DNA of 33,551 nucleotides from a virus: the IMG/VR virus record IMGVR_UViG_3300020156_000067, positions 1 through 33,551 of that record, one strand, 5' to 3'. Position numbers and translations under genes: made by a program. The notes beneath the pieces are model-generated. The model had not been told where the DNA came from. It saw nothing but the letters and a program-made list of their open reading frames with translations, and made no database searches. Positions 6,398 through 13,824 of the stretch are shown in pieces. Each line of letters starts with the position of its first letter. Position 1 is the stretch's first letter.

Positions 6398-6651
6398 CGG
6401 CGGGCCTCTTTCTCGCGCTCGATCACAGCCTCGATCTCGGCCGTGAGCTGGTCCAGGTGATCGCGGGCGCAACTGATCGCTTCGAGCGCGCTGCCGAGGT
6501 TCGCAACGACCTCGCCGGAGCGCATGGCCGGAGTTGCTTTGCGGTCGTCCTGCCACTCCATCGCGGCCCGAACGTGCTCGGTCGAGGTGCCGATCTCGAC
6601 GATCGCGTCGAGCGCGCGGCTTTTGAAGGCGAGGTTGTCGCTCGCTTTCAT
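6394..6651 (-). CDS. Small helical protein, 85 aa
   Basis: The product is helical and acidic to neutral, with a C-terminal coiled-coil-like helix (DHLDQLTAEIEAVIEREKEA). No family is recognised and there is no membrane segment. The ATG overlaps the upstream TGA, and an excellent ribosome-binding site (CCAGGAGGAC) lies inside the end of the upstream gene. It is probably well translated. Confidence 0.6.
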   Translation of the reverse strand: MKASDNLAFKSRALDAIVEIGTSTEHVRAAMEWQDDRKATPAMRSGEVVANLGSALEAISCARDHLDQLTAEIEAVIEREKEARR

Positions 6652-6866
6652 CGTGCGTCCTCCTGGTCGCGTTCAGCGGCGACACTCGACAGGCGGAGCA
6701 GCTCGTTGCGCTCGCGGCTGGCGTCGACCGTGGCGAAGAACCAGACGAACCCGGCGCCCATCGCCGACAGCACGGCCAGAGCGAGCGAGCTCTGTGCTTC
6801 GATGTGCAGCCAGGCGCAGGCCAGGAGCGCGAGAGAGCCCAGGCGGAGAAGAGCGCGGGCGATCAT
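6648..6866 (-). CDS. Small membrane protein, second of a tandem pair, 72 aa
   Basis: It has two hydrophobic segments (ALLRLGSLALLACAWLHIEA at about 5-24 and LALAVLSAMGAGFVWFFA at about 28-45) and a charged cytosolic tail. The order and motifs match the preceding gene: both start MIAR-x-x-LRLG, have the HI/HF turn near residue 21 and end in RDQED. This points to tandem duplication and divergence. The final Asp-Gln-Glu-Asp codons form the ribosome-binding site of the next gene. The function is unknown. Confidence 0.65.
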   Translation of the reverse strand: MIARALLRLGSLALLACAWLHIEAQSSLALAVLSAMGAGFVWFFATVDASRERNELLRLSSVAAERDQEDAR

Positions 6867-7078
6867 GACTCGTCCTCCTGGTCGCGAGATCCGGCGACGG
6901 CCTTGAGGTCGTGCTGGTGATCGCGCTCGGCCCGGTAGAGCTGCGACGCGGCCCAGAAGAGCAGCGCGGCAAAGACGAATGAGGCGATGCCGTGGGCCGT
7001 GGCGTCGTCCTGGAAATGCAGACCGCCGATCACCAGGACCGCGAGGCCGCCGAGGCGGAGAAAAATCCGGGCGATCAT
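6863..7078 (-). CDS. Small membrane protein, first of a tandem pair, 71 aa
   Basis: Two hydrophobic helices are visible (FLRLGGLAVLVIGGLHFQ at about 6-23 and ASFVFAALLFWAASQLYRA at about 32-50), followed by a charged tail ending RDQEDES. It is the paralogue of the next gene downstream. The ATG overlaps the MuB stop. The end of the MuB gene supplies a strong Shine-Dalgarno (AAGGAGGAGGG) 7 bp before this start. The role is unknown; two-helix membrane proteins near the transposition genes could act in exclusion or in tying replication to the membrane. Confidence 0.65.
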   Translation of the reverse strand: MIARIFLRLGGLAVLVIGGLHFQDDATAHGIASFVFAALLFWAASQLYRAERDHQHDLKAVAGSRDQEDES

Positions 7079-8181
7079 CGTTTGCCCTCCTCCTTGGCGG
7101 CGAACACTTGCTCACCCATCATCTGCCGACGCAGTGCAAGGGCCTTGAACACGTGCTCCTCGCTGAGCTCCTGGCGCTGCTTGCTCGCGATGCGAGTCGC
7201 GACCTTGAGCACCTCGACTAGGACGCGCACGCGGCCCATCGCGTTGACGATCGAGGCGGCCTCGCCCTTCAGCTTAGCCGAGGGCTTGCGGATGTACTGC
7301 TGCAGGACGGGCATGAAGTCGCCCTCCTTGAGCTCGCGAGGCAGGCGGACCGGCATGCCGATCCGGCCGAGCACCTGCTCGAATTGGTACTCCGATTTCT
7401 GGAGACTGTCGGAAAAGCGCTGCGTCGAGATGAAAGCCAGGGCGCAGCCGGTCTGGTCGTGCAGGTCGCGGAGGATCTCCAGGTTGACCGGGTTGCTCCG
7501 GCGGTCGGTCGGCAGCAGCCGGTGCGCCTCGTCGACCAGGAGGATCCGGTTTTCGTTGAAGGCACGATATACGGCCTCGGTCATCTGCGGCAGATTGAGG
7601 TTTTTGTTCACGCCGACCGCAGCGGCGATGGCGCGCAGCAGGGCCTTGATCCCGCCGATCGGAGGCGCGACGACGTAGACGCTGCGGCCGTGGTTGTGCG
7701 CATCGCGCCAGGCCTTGGTCGCGATCGACTTACCCTGGCCGCTCTCGCCCGTGATCTGGGTGATCGAGTTGTTGGCGACCGCGTAGTCTAGCGCCGCCCA
7801 GATCATGCGCGAAACGGAGTTGTGAACGAACTCGACCTTTTGGATCGTGCCGCGCTCGGCGAGGAGTCGGCGATAGGACGCAATGGCCGATTCGATGTTC
7901 TGCCAGTTGCCAGTGTAGGTGCCTTTCAGGACACGGAACACGGTTGACTGGTCGTAGTTGAGAGCGGTCGCGGCGTCCTTCAGCGAGAGCCGCTGGTCGA
8001 GGCAGTGCTGGTGAAACCAGAGTAGAGCGTCCTGCGTTTCCTGCGGGAGCGTGCGCCAGTTCTCCAGGTTCAGCGGGATATTGATCCGCGCTCCGGCGCT
8101 CGACGCCAGGGCGGCCTCCGAGCGGGTGACGATTGCGGTCGATTCCTGGGTTGCCTTGACTTGTGTATCTGACGTGACCAT
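7075..8181 (-). CDS. MuB/ExeA-like AAA+ ATPase, transposition target activator
   Basis: This 368-residue protein has an N-terminal helix-turn-helix at about 70-95 (LSLKDAATALNYDQSTVFRV). An AAA+ core follows with Walker A at 145-152 (GESGQGKS) and Walker B at about 213-218 (ILLVDE, Asp217 and Glu218). In Mu, MuB forms ATP-dependent filaments on target DNA, delivers it to the transposase and gives target immunity. MuB is 312 residues; this protein is longer at the N-terminus and also resembles ExeA-like AAA+ proteins found beside phage transposases. The start at 8181 has a good ribosome-binding site (AAAGGA, 5 bp upstream). It lies just downstream of the transposase gene. Confidence 0.9.
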   Translation of the reverse strand: MVTSDTQVKATQESTAIVTRSEAALASSAGARINIPLNLENWRTLPQETQDALLWFHQHCLDQRLSLKDAATALNYDQSTVFRVLKGTYTGNWQNIESAIASYRRLLAERGTIQKVEFVHNSVSRMIWAALDYAVANNSITQITGESGQGKSIATKAWRDAHNHGRSVYVVAPPIGGIKALLRAIAAAVGVNKNLNLPQMTEAVYRAFNENRILLVDEAHRLLPTDRRSNPVNLEILRDLHDQTGCALAFISTQRFSDSLQKSEYQFEQVLGRIGMPVRLPRELKEGDFMPVLQQYIRKPSAKLKGEAASIVNAMGRVRVLVEVLKVATRIASKQRQELSEEHVFKALALRRQMMGEQVFAAKEEGKR

Positions 8182-8209
8182 ACGAGTCCTTTCTTGGTTT
8201 GTTTGACTT

Positions 8210-8240
8210 GCCCCGGCGTTAGCGCGCCGGGGCGTTTTTG
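8210..8240 (+). terminator. Hairpin with T-tract between the transposase and MuB genes, plus-strand polarity
   Basis: A perfect 9-bp stem (8210-8218 pairs with 8225-8233) with a 6-base loop TTAGCG is followed by G and five T at 8235-8239. As an intrinsic terminator it works only for plus-strand transcripts, that is, antisense to the early operon. For the early transcript the same hairpin forms between the transposase stop and the MuB start without a U-tract. There it could affect mRNA stability or translation. Confidence 0.6.
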
Positions 8241-8241
8241 T

Positions 8242-10452
8242 TCACTGAGGGTCGTCGGAGAGGAGATCGGTGATCTCGTCCGCTGAGAATTGGGGCGCCT
8301 CGTCGGCGCTCGGCGCCGCGCCGGTCGCGGCGGCGATGTCCTCGGGCGATAGCTGAGCGGCGGCCTGGGCGATAGCCCGGCGCGACGCTACCTCCTGGAG
8401 GCGCTGCGCGTGTTTCTTGTCGGCCGCTGCAGCCATGCTGCGCGCCGTTTGCATGCCGAGTGCAGTCTCGGGTTGACCGCCGTTCGGGAGCGGGCGGTTG
8501 AGCGCAGCCGTGAGCGCGAGCTCCTGCTTGGCGGCTTCGGCGTTGCGCGCCGCGTCCAGGGCGAGCTGCGCGTCCGTCGCCTGGTGCAGCGGCCGGGAGC
8601 GGACCTCCTCGCGGAGTCCGTTGAAGATCGCGGCCAGATCGCGCTCGGCGCCGTTGATCGCGTCCTGGTCGCTGATGTCGACAGGGCCGAGGCGCTTGAT
8701 CTCGCCGATATAGCGCCCGTCAACGTGGCACACGTGAGCGCTCGCGGCGTCGCACGGGTCGAAGTAGACGAGGAGCTCGGTGCCCTCGGGCACGTTGAGC
8801 ACGGGCGAGCCATGCTCGGCGAAGGTGTAGGGCTTGCCGGCGTGATCGAACGTGAGCTTTTGGCTCTTGAGCTTCGCCTTTTTCGGCGTGAGGCAGAGCA
8901 TCATCAGCGCGGCCGGATCGACCGCTTGGCAGTGCACCTGCGGCATGAGCGCATTCCAGCGCTCGCGCGGGCTCTGCTTACGGCGGCGCAGCTCGCAGCG
9001 CAGCTGCTCGGCTTCGGTGAGCTGGCCGATCTCGGAGAGCGGGCGCCAGATCCCGGCGCCGTCGTCCGGCCGACGCCACTCAACGACGTCGTCAAAGCCG
9101 ATCATTGCGTGATCGGTGCGGAGCTCGACCAGATCGAAAACCGCGTTGTATTTCTCGATCAGCACGTCGGCGCTGTCGAACGGGACGGCGTACTGCTTGA
9201 GCCGCTCGATCGCGGCGATCGGATCGCGCGGGCCGGAGTTGATGAGCTGCAGCGTCTGCCGTTGCTTCTCCTCCAGGGTGCCGGGTTTCTCGATATAGTT
9301 GCGCCCCTTGTAGCCGGGGAAGGTCGCGGCGACATTCCAGGCGAGATTGAACAGACTCTCGATCCAGCCCTTTTGCTGCGGCTTGCCGCCGCGCTCAATG
9401 AAGCCGTTGGAGAACGCCTTGTCGGCGATCATGCCCGTCCGCGTGACCGCGACCCGGCCGCCGAATAGATTGGAGAACGTCGTCTTGAGCTCGTTCGTCA
9501 CGGCTGCGGCGGCATTCTCGCAGAGGATCGTCATGCCATGCGCGGGCACGCCGTAGCCGCGCAGGATCTCGAAGAGCACGAGCCGGACCTCGGCGCGGGT
9601 GATCGACTGCTCGGCGCCGTTGGCTTTGGGCAGGCGCGGCTTCATGAGGAGGCCGATCACCTTGCGCGTCGCGACATCCATCGCGGCGATGCCTGACACC
9701 TTGCAGAGGTGCGGGCCGGTCGCCGGATCGTTGAACACGCAAAGATGGTCGATTTCAAAGTCGTCGATCGTGATCAGCTGCAGCGGGAGCAGACCCGACG
9801 TGTCGCGGATCATGCTCGGGAGGTGCGCCCGCATGGCGGCAAAGCCTCGCGTGGCCAGGGCGCGGGCCGCTTTCTTCGGCTGGATCGCGTAGAGTGTGGA
9901 GTCGCTCCAGCCCTCGGGGTAACGGTCGATAAACGCGGGCGCCTCCTGGTCGGGAAAGTTCGCGAAGAACCAATCACGCCAGGTGCCGTAGCCGGGGATC
10001 GAGACGCCGCTGATCCATTGCCGGCGCAGGAGGTTGATTGCCTGCTTCATCGACCGCGGGTTCTGCTCCATGAGGGCGCGCACGTACTGCACGAACTCGG
10101 GCGGAAGCTTCGCCTTGCCGTTCGTGTAGCCGCGACGCAGCGCCTGCCAGCCGCAGGCGCGCCACTCGCGATGCAGGCGCTGCAAGTTCTCGCTACTGAA
10201 GCCGCGCACGTGGCGCAGCGTGAAAGCGAGCCGATCGGCCGCCGCGACCAACCCGGCCGGGTCGGTGTCCATCTGCTCGAACGCCGCGAGGAGCATGAGC
10301 ACGCGCTCGCGCTCCTTTTGCTTCAGATCGCGAAACGCGCCCATGTCGTCCTGCGGGATCGCATACCGGCCAGCCGACTGCGGGAAACCGAGGAGCGGCG
10401 CGGTCGAGACGGTCGTGAGAGCGGTCGATGTAGCGGGGGCGAGCTCGTGCAT
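8242..10452 (-). CDS. MuA-like DDE transposase
   Basis: This 736-residue protein (MuA is 663) carries out strand transfer of the phage ends. An N-terminal helical DNA-binding region (about 1-215) precedes an RNase H-like core. The first acidic cluster is LITIDDFEID (Asp230/231/235). The second catalytic position lies in TILCENAAAA, where Glu312 stands instead of the usual Asp. The third is Glu365 in KGWIESLFN. The 53-residue spacing from the second to the third is close to that of MuA (Asp336 to Glu392). A MuA-type beta-barrel region follows at about 450-620, then an Ala/Gln-rich tail that probably contacts MuB. No good ribosome-binding site is seen before the ATG. Confidence 0.9.
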   Translation of the reverse strand: MHELAPATSTALTTVSTAPLLGFPQSAGRYAIPQDDMGAFRDLKQKERERVLMLLAAFEQMDTDPAGLVAAADRLAFTLRHVRGFSSENLQRLHREWRACGWQALRRGYTNGKAKLPPEFVQYVRALMEQNPRSMKQAINLLRRQWISGVSIPGYGTWRDWFFANFPDQEAPAFIDRYPEGWSDSTLYAIQPKKAARALATRGFAAMRAHLPSMIRDTSGLLPLQLITIDDFEIDHLCVFNDPATGPHLCKVSGIAAMDVATRKVIGLLMKPRLPKANGAEQSITRAEVRLVLFEILRGYGVPAHGMTILCENAAAAVTNELKTTFSNLFGGRVAVTRTGMIADKAFSNGFIERGGKPQQKGWIESLFNLAWNVAATFPGYKGRNYIEKPGTLEEKQRQTLQLINSGPRDPIAAIERLKQYAVPFDSADVLIEKYNAVFDLVELRTDHAMIGFDDVVEWRRPDDGAGIWRPLSEIGQLTEAEQLRCELRRRKQSPRERWNALMPQVHCQAVDPAALMMLCLTPKKAKLKSQKLTFDHAGKPYTFAEHGSPVLNVPEGTELLVYFDPCDAASAHVCHVDGRYIGEIKRLGPVDISDQDAINGAERDLAAIFNGLREEVRSRPLHQATDAQLALDAARNAEAAKQELALTAALNRPLPNGGQPETALGMQTARSMAAAADKKHAQRLQEVASRRAIAQAAAQLSPEDIAAATGAAPSADEAPQFSADEITDLLSDDPQ

Positions 10453-10483
10453 GGCGTAGGGGCTGGAGGACTACGGAGGACGA

Positions 10484-11152
10484 TCAGACCGCGACAGCGG
10501 TCGCGTGCAGGCAGCTGTCGACGACGCGCTGCAGGTCGAGCAGCTCGGACTTGAGCGTCGCGAGTTTCGTCGGATCGGAGATGAGCTTGATCCGGTCGGC
10601 GTCGGTGAGGATGCCGCGCACGCGCTGCAGCGAGGCCCAGGACTCTTCCCAGGTGCGCTGCATATCGAGTTCGAGCTGGCGATCGGGCGAGAGGCTTCCG
10701 GCCGCGGGCTCCTGGAGCTCACCGCGCAGGCCGACGGCGCGGATCCCGAACTTGATGAGGAGCTCCGTCAGCGAGCATTCGCCGACGAAACGCTCGATTC
10801 GCTCGGTCGTGTCCTGGTCGTCGTGTCCAGAGACGATCGCGATCAGGGCCTTGCGGCCAATCTTGTGGCCAGCGACCGCGGCGAGTCGCATGTAATTGTT
10901 TACCTGGCGGCGGCCGATTCCTTTGATGTTCTCCTCCTGCCAGGCGGTCCAGGTTTTCGGCGGGAGGCCGAGCTTGATCGCGTGCAGGCGGATCCCGAGG
11001 CGGACGGCATCGGCCGCGGTGCGGCGTTCGGCGGACTGGATCTGCTGGAGATCAGCGACGGCTTGCGCCTGGAGGCGGGAGAGCGCGTCGCCGGCTGGCT
11101 TGAGCGAGGGGTGAGTGAAAAGCGAGAGAGCGGTGACTTGGGTTTGTGACAT
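10484..11152 (-). CDS. DUF3102-like protein upstream of the transposase
   Basis: This protein is 222 residues long from the ATG at 11152; an upstream in-frame ATG would add a low-complexity Pro/Ser stretch and is rejected. Residues about 45-95 fit the DUF3102 pattern: a helix, then LHAIKLGLPPKTWTAWQEEN, then RRQVNNYMRLA. In that family this looks like a helix-turn-helix-type region. The C-terminal half is helical (LQRVRGILTDADRIKLISD). The function of the family is unknown. Its place directly before the transposase suggests a helper or regulator of transposition. Confidence 0.65.
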   Translation of the reverse strand: MSQTQVTALSLFTHPSLKPAGDALSRLQAQAVADLQQIQSAERRTAADAVRLGIRLHAIKLGLPPKTWTAWQEENIKGIGRRQVNNYMRLAAVAGHKIGRKALIAIVSGHDDQDTTERIERFVGECSLTELLIKFGIRAVGLRGELQEPAAGSLSPDRQLELDMQRTWEESWASLQRVRGILTDADRIKLISDPTKLATLKSELLDLQRVVDSCLHATAVAV

Positions 11153-11174
11153 GGGAACGGGAGAGAAAAAGGGG

Positions 11175-11366
11175 CTAGGCGCCGAACTCGCGGGCGCGCC
11201 GGGTGAGCCGGAGCCAGGAGTTGGCAAAGGTGCGCATGATCTCGCGGTCGATCGGGGCGCCGGTGCGGCGGGCGAGATTCCGAAACGTGATCGCCTCGGC
11301 CAGGGCGTGAGCGGCGGCGCGCTTGTAGAAGTCGGCGCGGATGGGATCGGGCGAGGTCTCGTTCAT
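11175..11366 (-). CDS. Small hypothetical protein, 63 aa
   Basis: It is a small helical basic protein (DFYKRAAAHALAEAITFRNL, then MRTFANSWLRLTRRAREFG). The ATG overlaps the upstream stop, with AGGAG nine bases before it. No family is recognised. Its size and charge would allow a DNA-binding or regulatory role, but this is not shown. Confidence 0.55.
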   Translation of the reverse strand: MNETSPDPIRADFYKRAAAHALAEAITFRNLARRTGAPIDREIMRTFANSWLRLTRRAREFGA

Positions 11367-11680
11367 CGGAGGGACTCCTGGAGCTCGCGCAGCAGTTGGC
11401 GGCGCGTGGCGACGGGCAGGTCGCGCAGGAATTGGCCGCGGAGCGGGCCCGTGAGCCGCGACAAAATGAAGCGGTGATAGATCTCCAGCGGGATCCGGAT
11501 GCAGCGCTTGGTCGCGCCCTTGCCCTTCAGGTCGATCCCGACGAACGTGCCCTCGTCGATCTCGTTCAGTAGGTGCTGGTGGGATACGCCGAGCTTCTCG
11601 GCGATCTCGCTGAGCATCACCGTCGACCGACCGGGGAAGTCGAGCGACGCGAAAGGGAACGCGAGTTGATCGGCCGGCAT
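11363..11680 (-). CDS. Excisionase/MerR-like winged-helix protein
   Basis: This 105-residue protein contains a helix-turn-helix at about 21-42 (VMLSEIAEKLGVSHQHLLNE). A wing-like hairpin with basic residues follows (KGKGATKRCIRIPLEIYHRF), an arrangement found in excisionase and MerR-type DNA-binding folds. The C-terminal helix is basic (LPVATRRQLLRELQESL). In an early operon it could be a regulator or a DNA-bending accessory of transposition. The ATG lies 6 bp after the upstream stop. Confidence 0.65.
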   Translation of the reverse strand: MPADQLAFPFASLDFPGRSTVMLSEIAEKLGVSHQHLLNEIDEGTFVGIDLKGKGATKRCIRIPLEIYHRFILSRLTGPLRGQFLRDLPVATRRQLLRELQESLR

Positions 11681-11686
11681 GGCGAG

Positions 11687-11917
11687 TTAGGCAGCGCGGC
11701 TGCAGGCCGTGCGGAAATCTCCGGTGCGGGCGAACGCGGCGACAAAGCGCGTTTTCCAGGAGCGATCGAGGGAGAGCAGCTCGGCGACCGTGAGCTGCTC
11801 GAATGAACGACCGCCAGACTGGCGAGCGGCAAAGCGAGCGAAGCTCTCAGCGGAGGGGGCGCGCATGGTGGAGAGGCGACCGATCTGCGCGCATGGGGTG
11901 AGGGTATTTGCGGGCAT
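11687..11917 (-). CDS. Small hypothetical protein, 76 aa
   Basis: The family is not recognised. The sequence has a helical segment with aromatics (SAESFARFAARQSGGRSFEQ) and a second, TVAELLSLDRSWKTRFVAAF, that could form a small helical domain. The end FARTGDFRTACSRAA contains one of two Cys. There is a 15-bp gap from the gene upstream and 6 bp to the one downstream. It is supported by position and strand-specific third-position GC. Confidence 0.5.
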   Translation of the reverse strand: MPANTLTPCAQIGRLSTMRAPSAESFARFAARQSGGRSFEQLTVAELLSLDRSWKTRFVAAFARTGDFRTACSRAA

Positions 11918-11932
11918 GGCGGAAAAGGCGGG

Positions 11933-12100
11933 TTACTTGCTCGCGGCGAGGCGCGCGCGGGCGGGGTGATCGGCGGGCAGCTCGGCGAGCCATTGCTCGC
12001 GCCAGTCGGAGACGAGCTTGCGCTCGACTTCCCCGGTCGGGGCGTCCGGCCGAGGGCCGACGATCCACTCGGTGGATACCTGATGCCTCGCGCCGCTCAT
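11933..12100 (-). CDS. Small hypothetical protein, 55 aa
   Basis: This short gene starts at the ATG at 12100, which overlaps the TGA of the Cro/Ner-like gene, and ends with TAA at 11933-11935. The product begins MSGARHQVSTEWIVG and ends ELPADHPARARLAASK. A helical, charged middle (EVERKLVSDWREQWLAEL) suggests a small folded helix pair. The family is not known. The stop/start overlap is the main support. Confidence 0.55.
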   Translation of the reverse strand: MSGARHQVSTEWIVGPRPDAPTGEVERKLVSDWREQWLAELPADHPARARLAASK

Positions 12101-12318
12101 CGGGACAGGCTCCGCAGGGTATGGAGCACGGCGGCCGATAGGCCGTCCTTGCCCGGCCGGCGGCCGTTGAGGATCCGTGAGACGATGGTGCGGCTCACCC
12201 CGTGAGCCCTCGCGACATCGGCGAGCGTGAGCCCATCGCGCAGCAGCCGGGCGCGGACCCTTAATGGATCGAGCGTTGCGGTTTTGCTGTTGCTGCGACG
12301 GTTTCGTGCCGTAACCAT
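12097..12318 (-). CDS. Cro/Ner-like helix-turn-helix regulator, first gene of the early operon
   Basis: This 73-residue basic protein has a clear helix-turn-helix at about 29-52 (LTLADVARAHGVSRTIVSRI, then LNGRRPGK), as in the small Ner and Cro regulators. Mu Ner (75 residues) is made first in the lytic cycle and turns down early and repressor transcription. Size, position and orientation fit that role. The start at 12318 has an AAAGGA ribosome-binding site that lies partly inside an inverted repeat (12318-12337). Confidence 0.8.
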   Translation of the reverse strand: MVTARNRRSNSKTATLDPLRVRARLLRDGLTLADVARAHGVSRTIVSRILNGRRPGKDGLSAAVLHTLRSLSR

Positions 12319-12377
12319 GAGTCCTTTTTCGGACTCAGATCAGACCCTTGCAAGCCGATAATCAGACTTCATCAGAC
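12318..12377. promoter_or_regulatory. Divergent switch region with operator-like repeats
   Basis: Between the two regulator genes lie only 29 bp. A perfect inverted repeat, TGAGTCC (12318-12324) and GGACTCA (12331-12337), surrounds six bases. It is followed by TCAGA at 12335, 12340, 12362 and 12372, three of them as TCAGAC. Two more TCAGAC copies lie at 12547 and 12558 inside the repressor gene. The arrangement suggests binding sites for one or both regulators. Promoter boxes cannot be assigned with confidence. Confidence 0.55.
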
Positions 12378-12863
12378 TTTTACGCTCGCACCGAGGCGCT
12401 GGCGAACGCGCTCGGCGTGACGCAGAACGAGGTCGCGAAGACGATCGGAGTATCGAGGGCGATGCACTTCGGGTACAGAGGGGGAAAGTACCCAGTTTCG
12501 CGGAAGGTCTGGCGTAAGCTTGCCGAGGCTGAAGGGCGCGCGGGGATCAGACCTCAATCAGACTCCGGCCGCGTTGAAGAATCTCCTGCAAGATTAGGGT
12601 CTCTCGGTCCGTTACATGCAGGCGCCCCAGCTGGTCGGGGCGCAGTCCCATCTCCAGCCAGTGACTCGACACAGCGCGGGGTGATTGCCCCGCATCACAA
12701 CTTTCACACCCCACCACCTCCGACCACCCCAGATGACGTGCGCTCTTATGTTGAGCAGCTGATTGCGGCGGCCGGCAGCGATCCCGTGCGCTTAGCGAGG
12801 CTGTTGGACGAGCTGCGGCAGCGGTTTGAAGAAACGCGGATCTGGTGGAGTCGACAGGCGTAG
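12348..12863 (+). CDS. Repressor candidate with N-terminal helix-turn-helix
   Basis: This 171-residue protein is divergent from the early operon. Residues about 13-50 form a helix-turn-helix (ALANALGVTQNEVAKTIGVS, then the recognition-like RAMHFGYRGGKYPVSRK). A flexible linker rich in Pro and Ser (about 70-125) leads to a helical C-terminal part (VRSYVEQLIAAAGSDPVRLA) that may dimerise. No protease-type (S24) domain is seen, so if this is the repressor it is not of the LexA-cleavable type. The TTG at 12348 is the only start that keeps the whole helix-turn-helix, and this choice is not certain. The TCAGAC repeats overlap its 5' end. Confidence 0.7.
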   Translation: MQADNQTSSDFYARTEALANALGVTQNEVAKTIGVSRAMHFGYRGGKYPVSRKVWRKLAEAEGRAGIRPQSDSGRVEESPARLGSLGPLHAGAPAGRGAVPSPASDSTQRGVIAPHHNFHTPPPPTTPDDVRSYVEQLIAAAGSDPVRLARLLDELRQRFEETRIWWSRQA

Positions 12864-12870
12864 CTCAATA

Positions 12871-13755
12871 ATGCTTTCTGGACGGGATCGATTCCTTGAG
12901 GCTCTGCGATACCCGCCGAGGGGCCGGTTGCTCAATTGGGTAACGCGTGATCCTCCCGCCATGCTCGTCCACTATACGGGACAGCGAGGGCTTTTCGGCA
13001 TTCTTGAGAGCGGAGAGATATGGGCCACGAAAATAGACTACCTGAATGATTCATCCGAAAGGATCCACGGTATCCAAGAGATCCTTACGGTCATCAAGAG
13101 ACAGGTTCGAGAGGCCGACTTGCGGCTCAAAGATTACATCTTGGACCGTGTGATGGAGGCGCCGGATCGATTTGGAAATACTAACGTGTGCGTATGCTCT
13201 TGGACGGAGAACCCCGACGACCTCGGGCAGTGGAGGGCATACGGCAAAGGTGGCCAAGGCTATGCTCTATGCTTTAAAGGTTCCGACCTGGCCCGAAGCG
13301 CCAAGTACGCCAACTTCCACCTCGGCCCCTGCATTTACCTTCCACAGCAGAAATACGAGTTGATCGAGAAGATCACTGCTCGGTTCATCGGTGAACTGGT
13401 TATACACGAGAACGACGACGCGGGCACGAGCGAGGTCCTCGATCGGCTCCTGCACGTCATTCCCGAGATTGTTCCCTTCCTCAAAGATCCAAGTTTCCAT
13501 CAAGAGCGAGAATGGCGGATGGTCTCTGGACCGATCGATTTCTCCGATGATCGGTTCGACGTTCGAGACGGGCCGCTATGCCCGATCCCTTATTTCAGAC
13601 TGAACCTTGCGACTGGCGGCGCGGGGGTGCAGGTCAATATCATTGTCGGCCCCGGCAACCTGCAGGCGCTCGCAGCCGGAGCGCTGATGATGAAAAAGGG
13701 CAAGATTCGCGTACAAGGCGTGAGACAGTCGCCCATCCCGCTTAGGGCTATATAG
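12871..13755 (+). CDS. DUF2971 family protein, probable cargo gene
   Basis: The protein is 294 residues from the ATG at 12871, 7 bp after the repressor stop. It shows the DUF2971 hallmarks in order: LVHYTGQRGLFGILESGEIW and ATKIDYLNDSSER near the N-terminus, then VCVCSWTENPDDLGQWRAYG followed by GQGYALCF. Later comes HQEREWRMV. The function of the family is unknown. The H-Y-T motif and the Leu-Asn-Asp-x-x-Glu pattern recall ADP-ribosyltransferase-like folds, which is inference only. GC is lower than in the flanking phage genes. Placed beside the repressor, it would be expressed in a lysogen, and such genes often protect the host from other phages. Confidence 0.8.
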   Translation: MLSGRDRFLEALRYPPRGRLLNWVTRDPPAMLVHYTGQRGLFGILESGEIWATKIDYLNDSSERIHGIQEILTVIKRQVREADLRLKDYILDRVMEAPDRFGNTNVCVCSWTENPDDLGQWRAYGKGGQGYALCFKGSDLARSAKYANFHLGPCIYLPQQKYELIEKITARFIGELVIHENDDAGTSEVLDRLLHVIPEIVPFLKDPSFHQEREWRMVSGPIDFSDDRFDVRDGPLCPIPYFRLNLATGGAGVQVNIIVGPGNLQALAAGALMMKKGKIRVQGVRQSPIPLRAI

Positions 13756-13824
13756 AAGCGTATACTTCATTTACCTCAACCGGTCCGCCAGAGTGTCGAC
13801 AACAAGGGAGAGCCTCCGCCCTCT

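Noticed and set aside
8410-9468. Long plus-strand frame (352 codons) opposite the transposase
   Set aside because: The transposase motifs are clear on the minus strand; long antisense frames are expected in GC-rich DNA.
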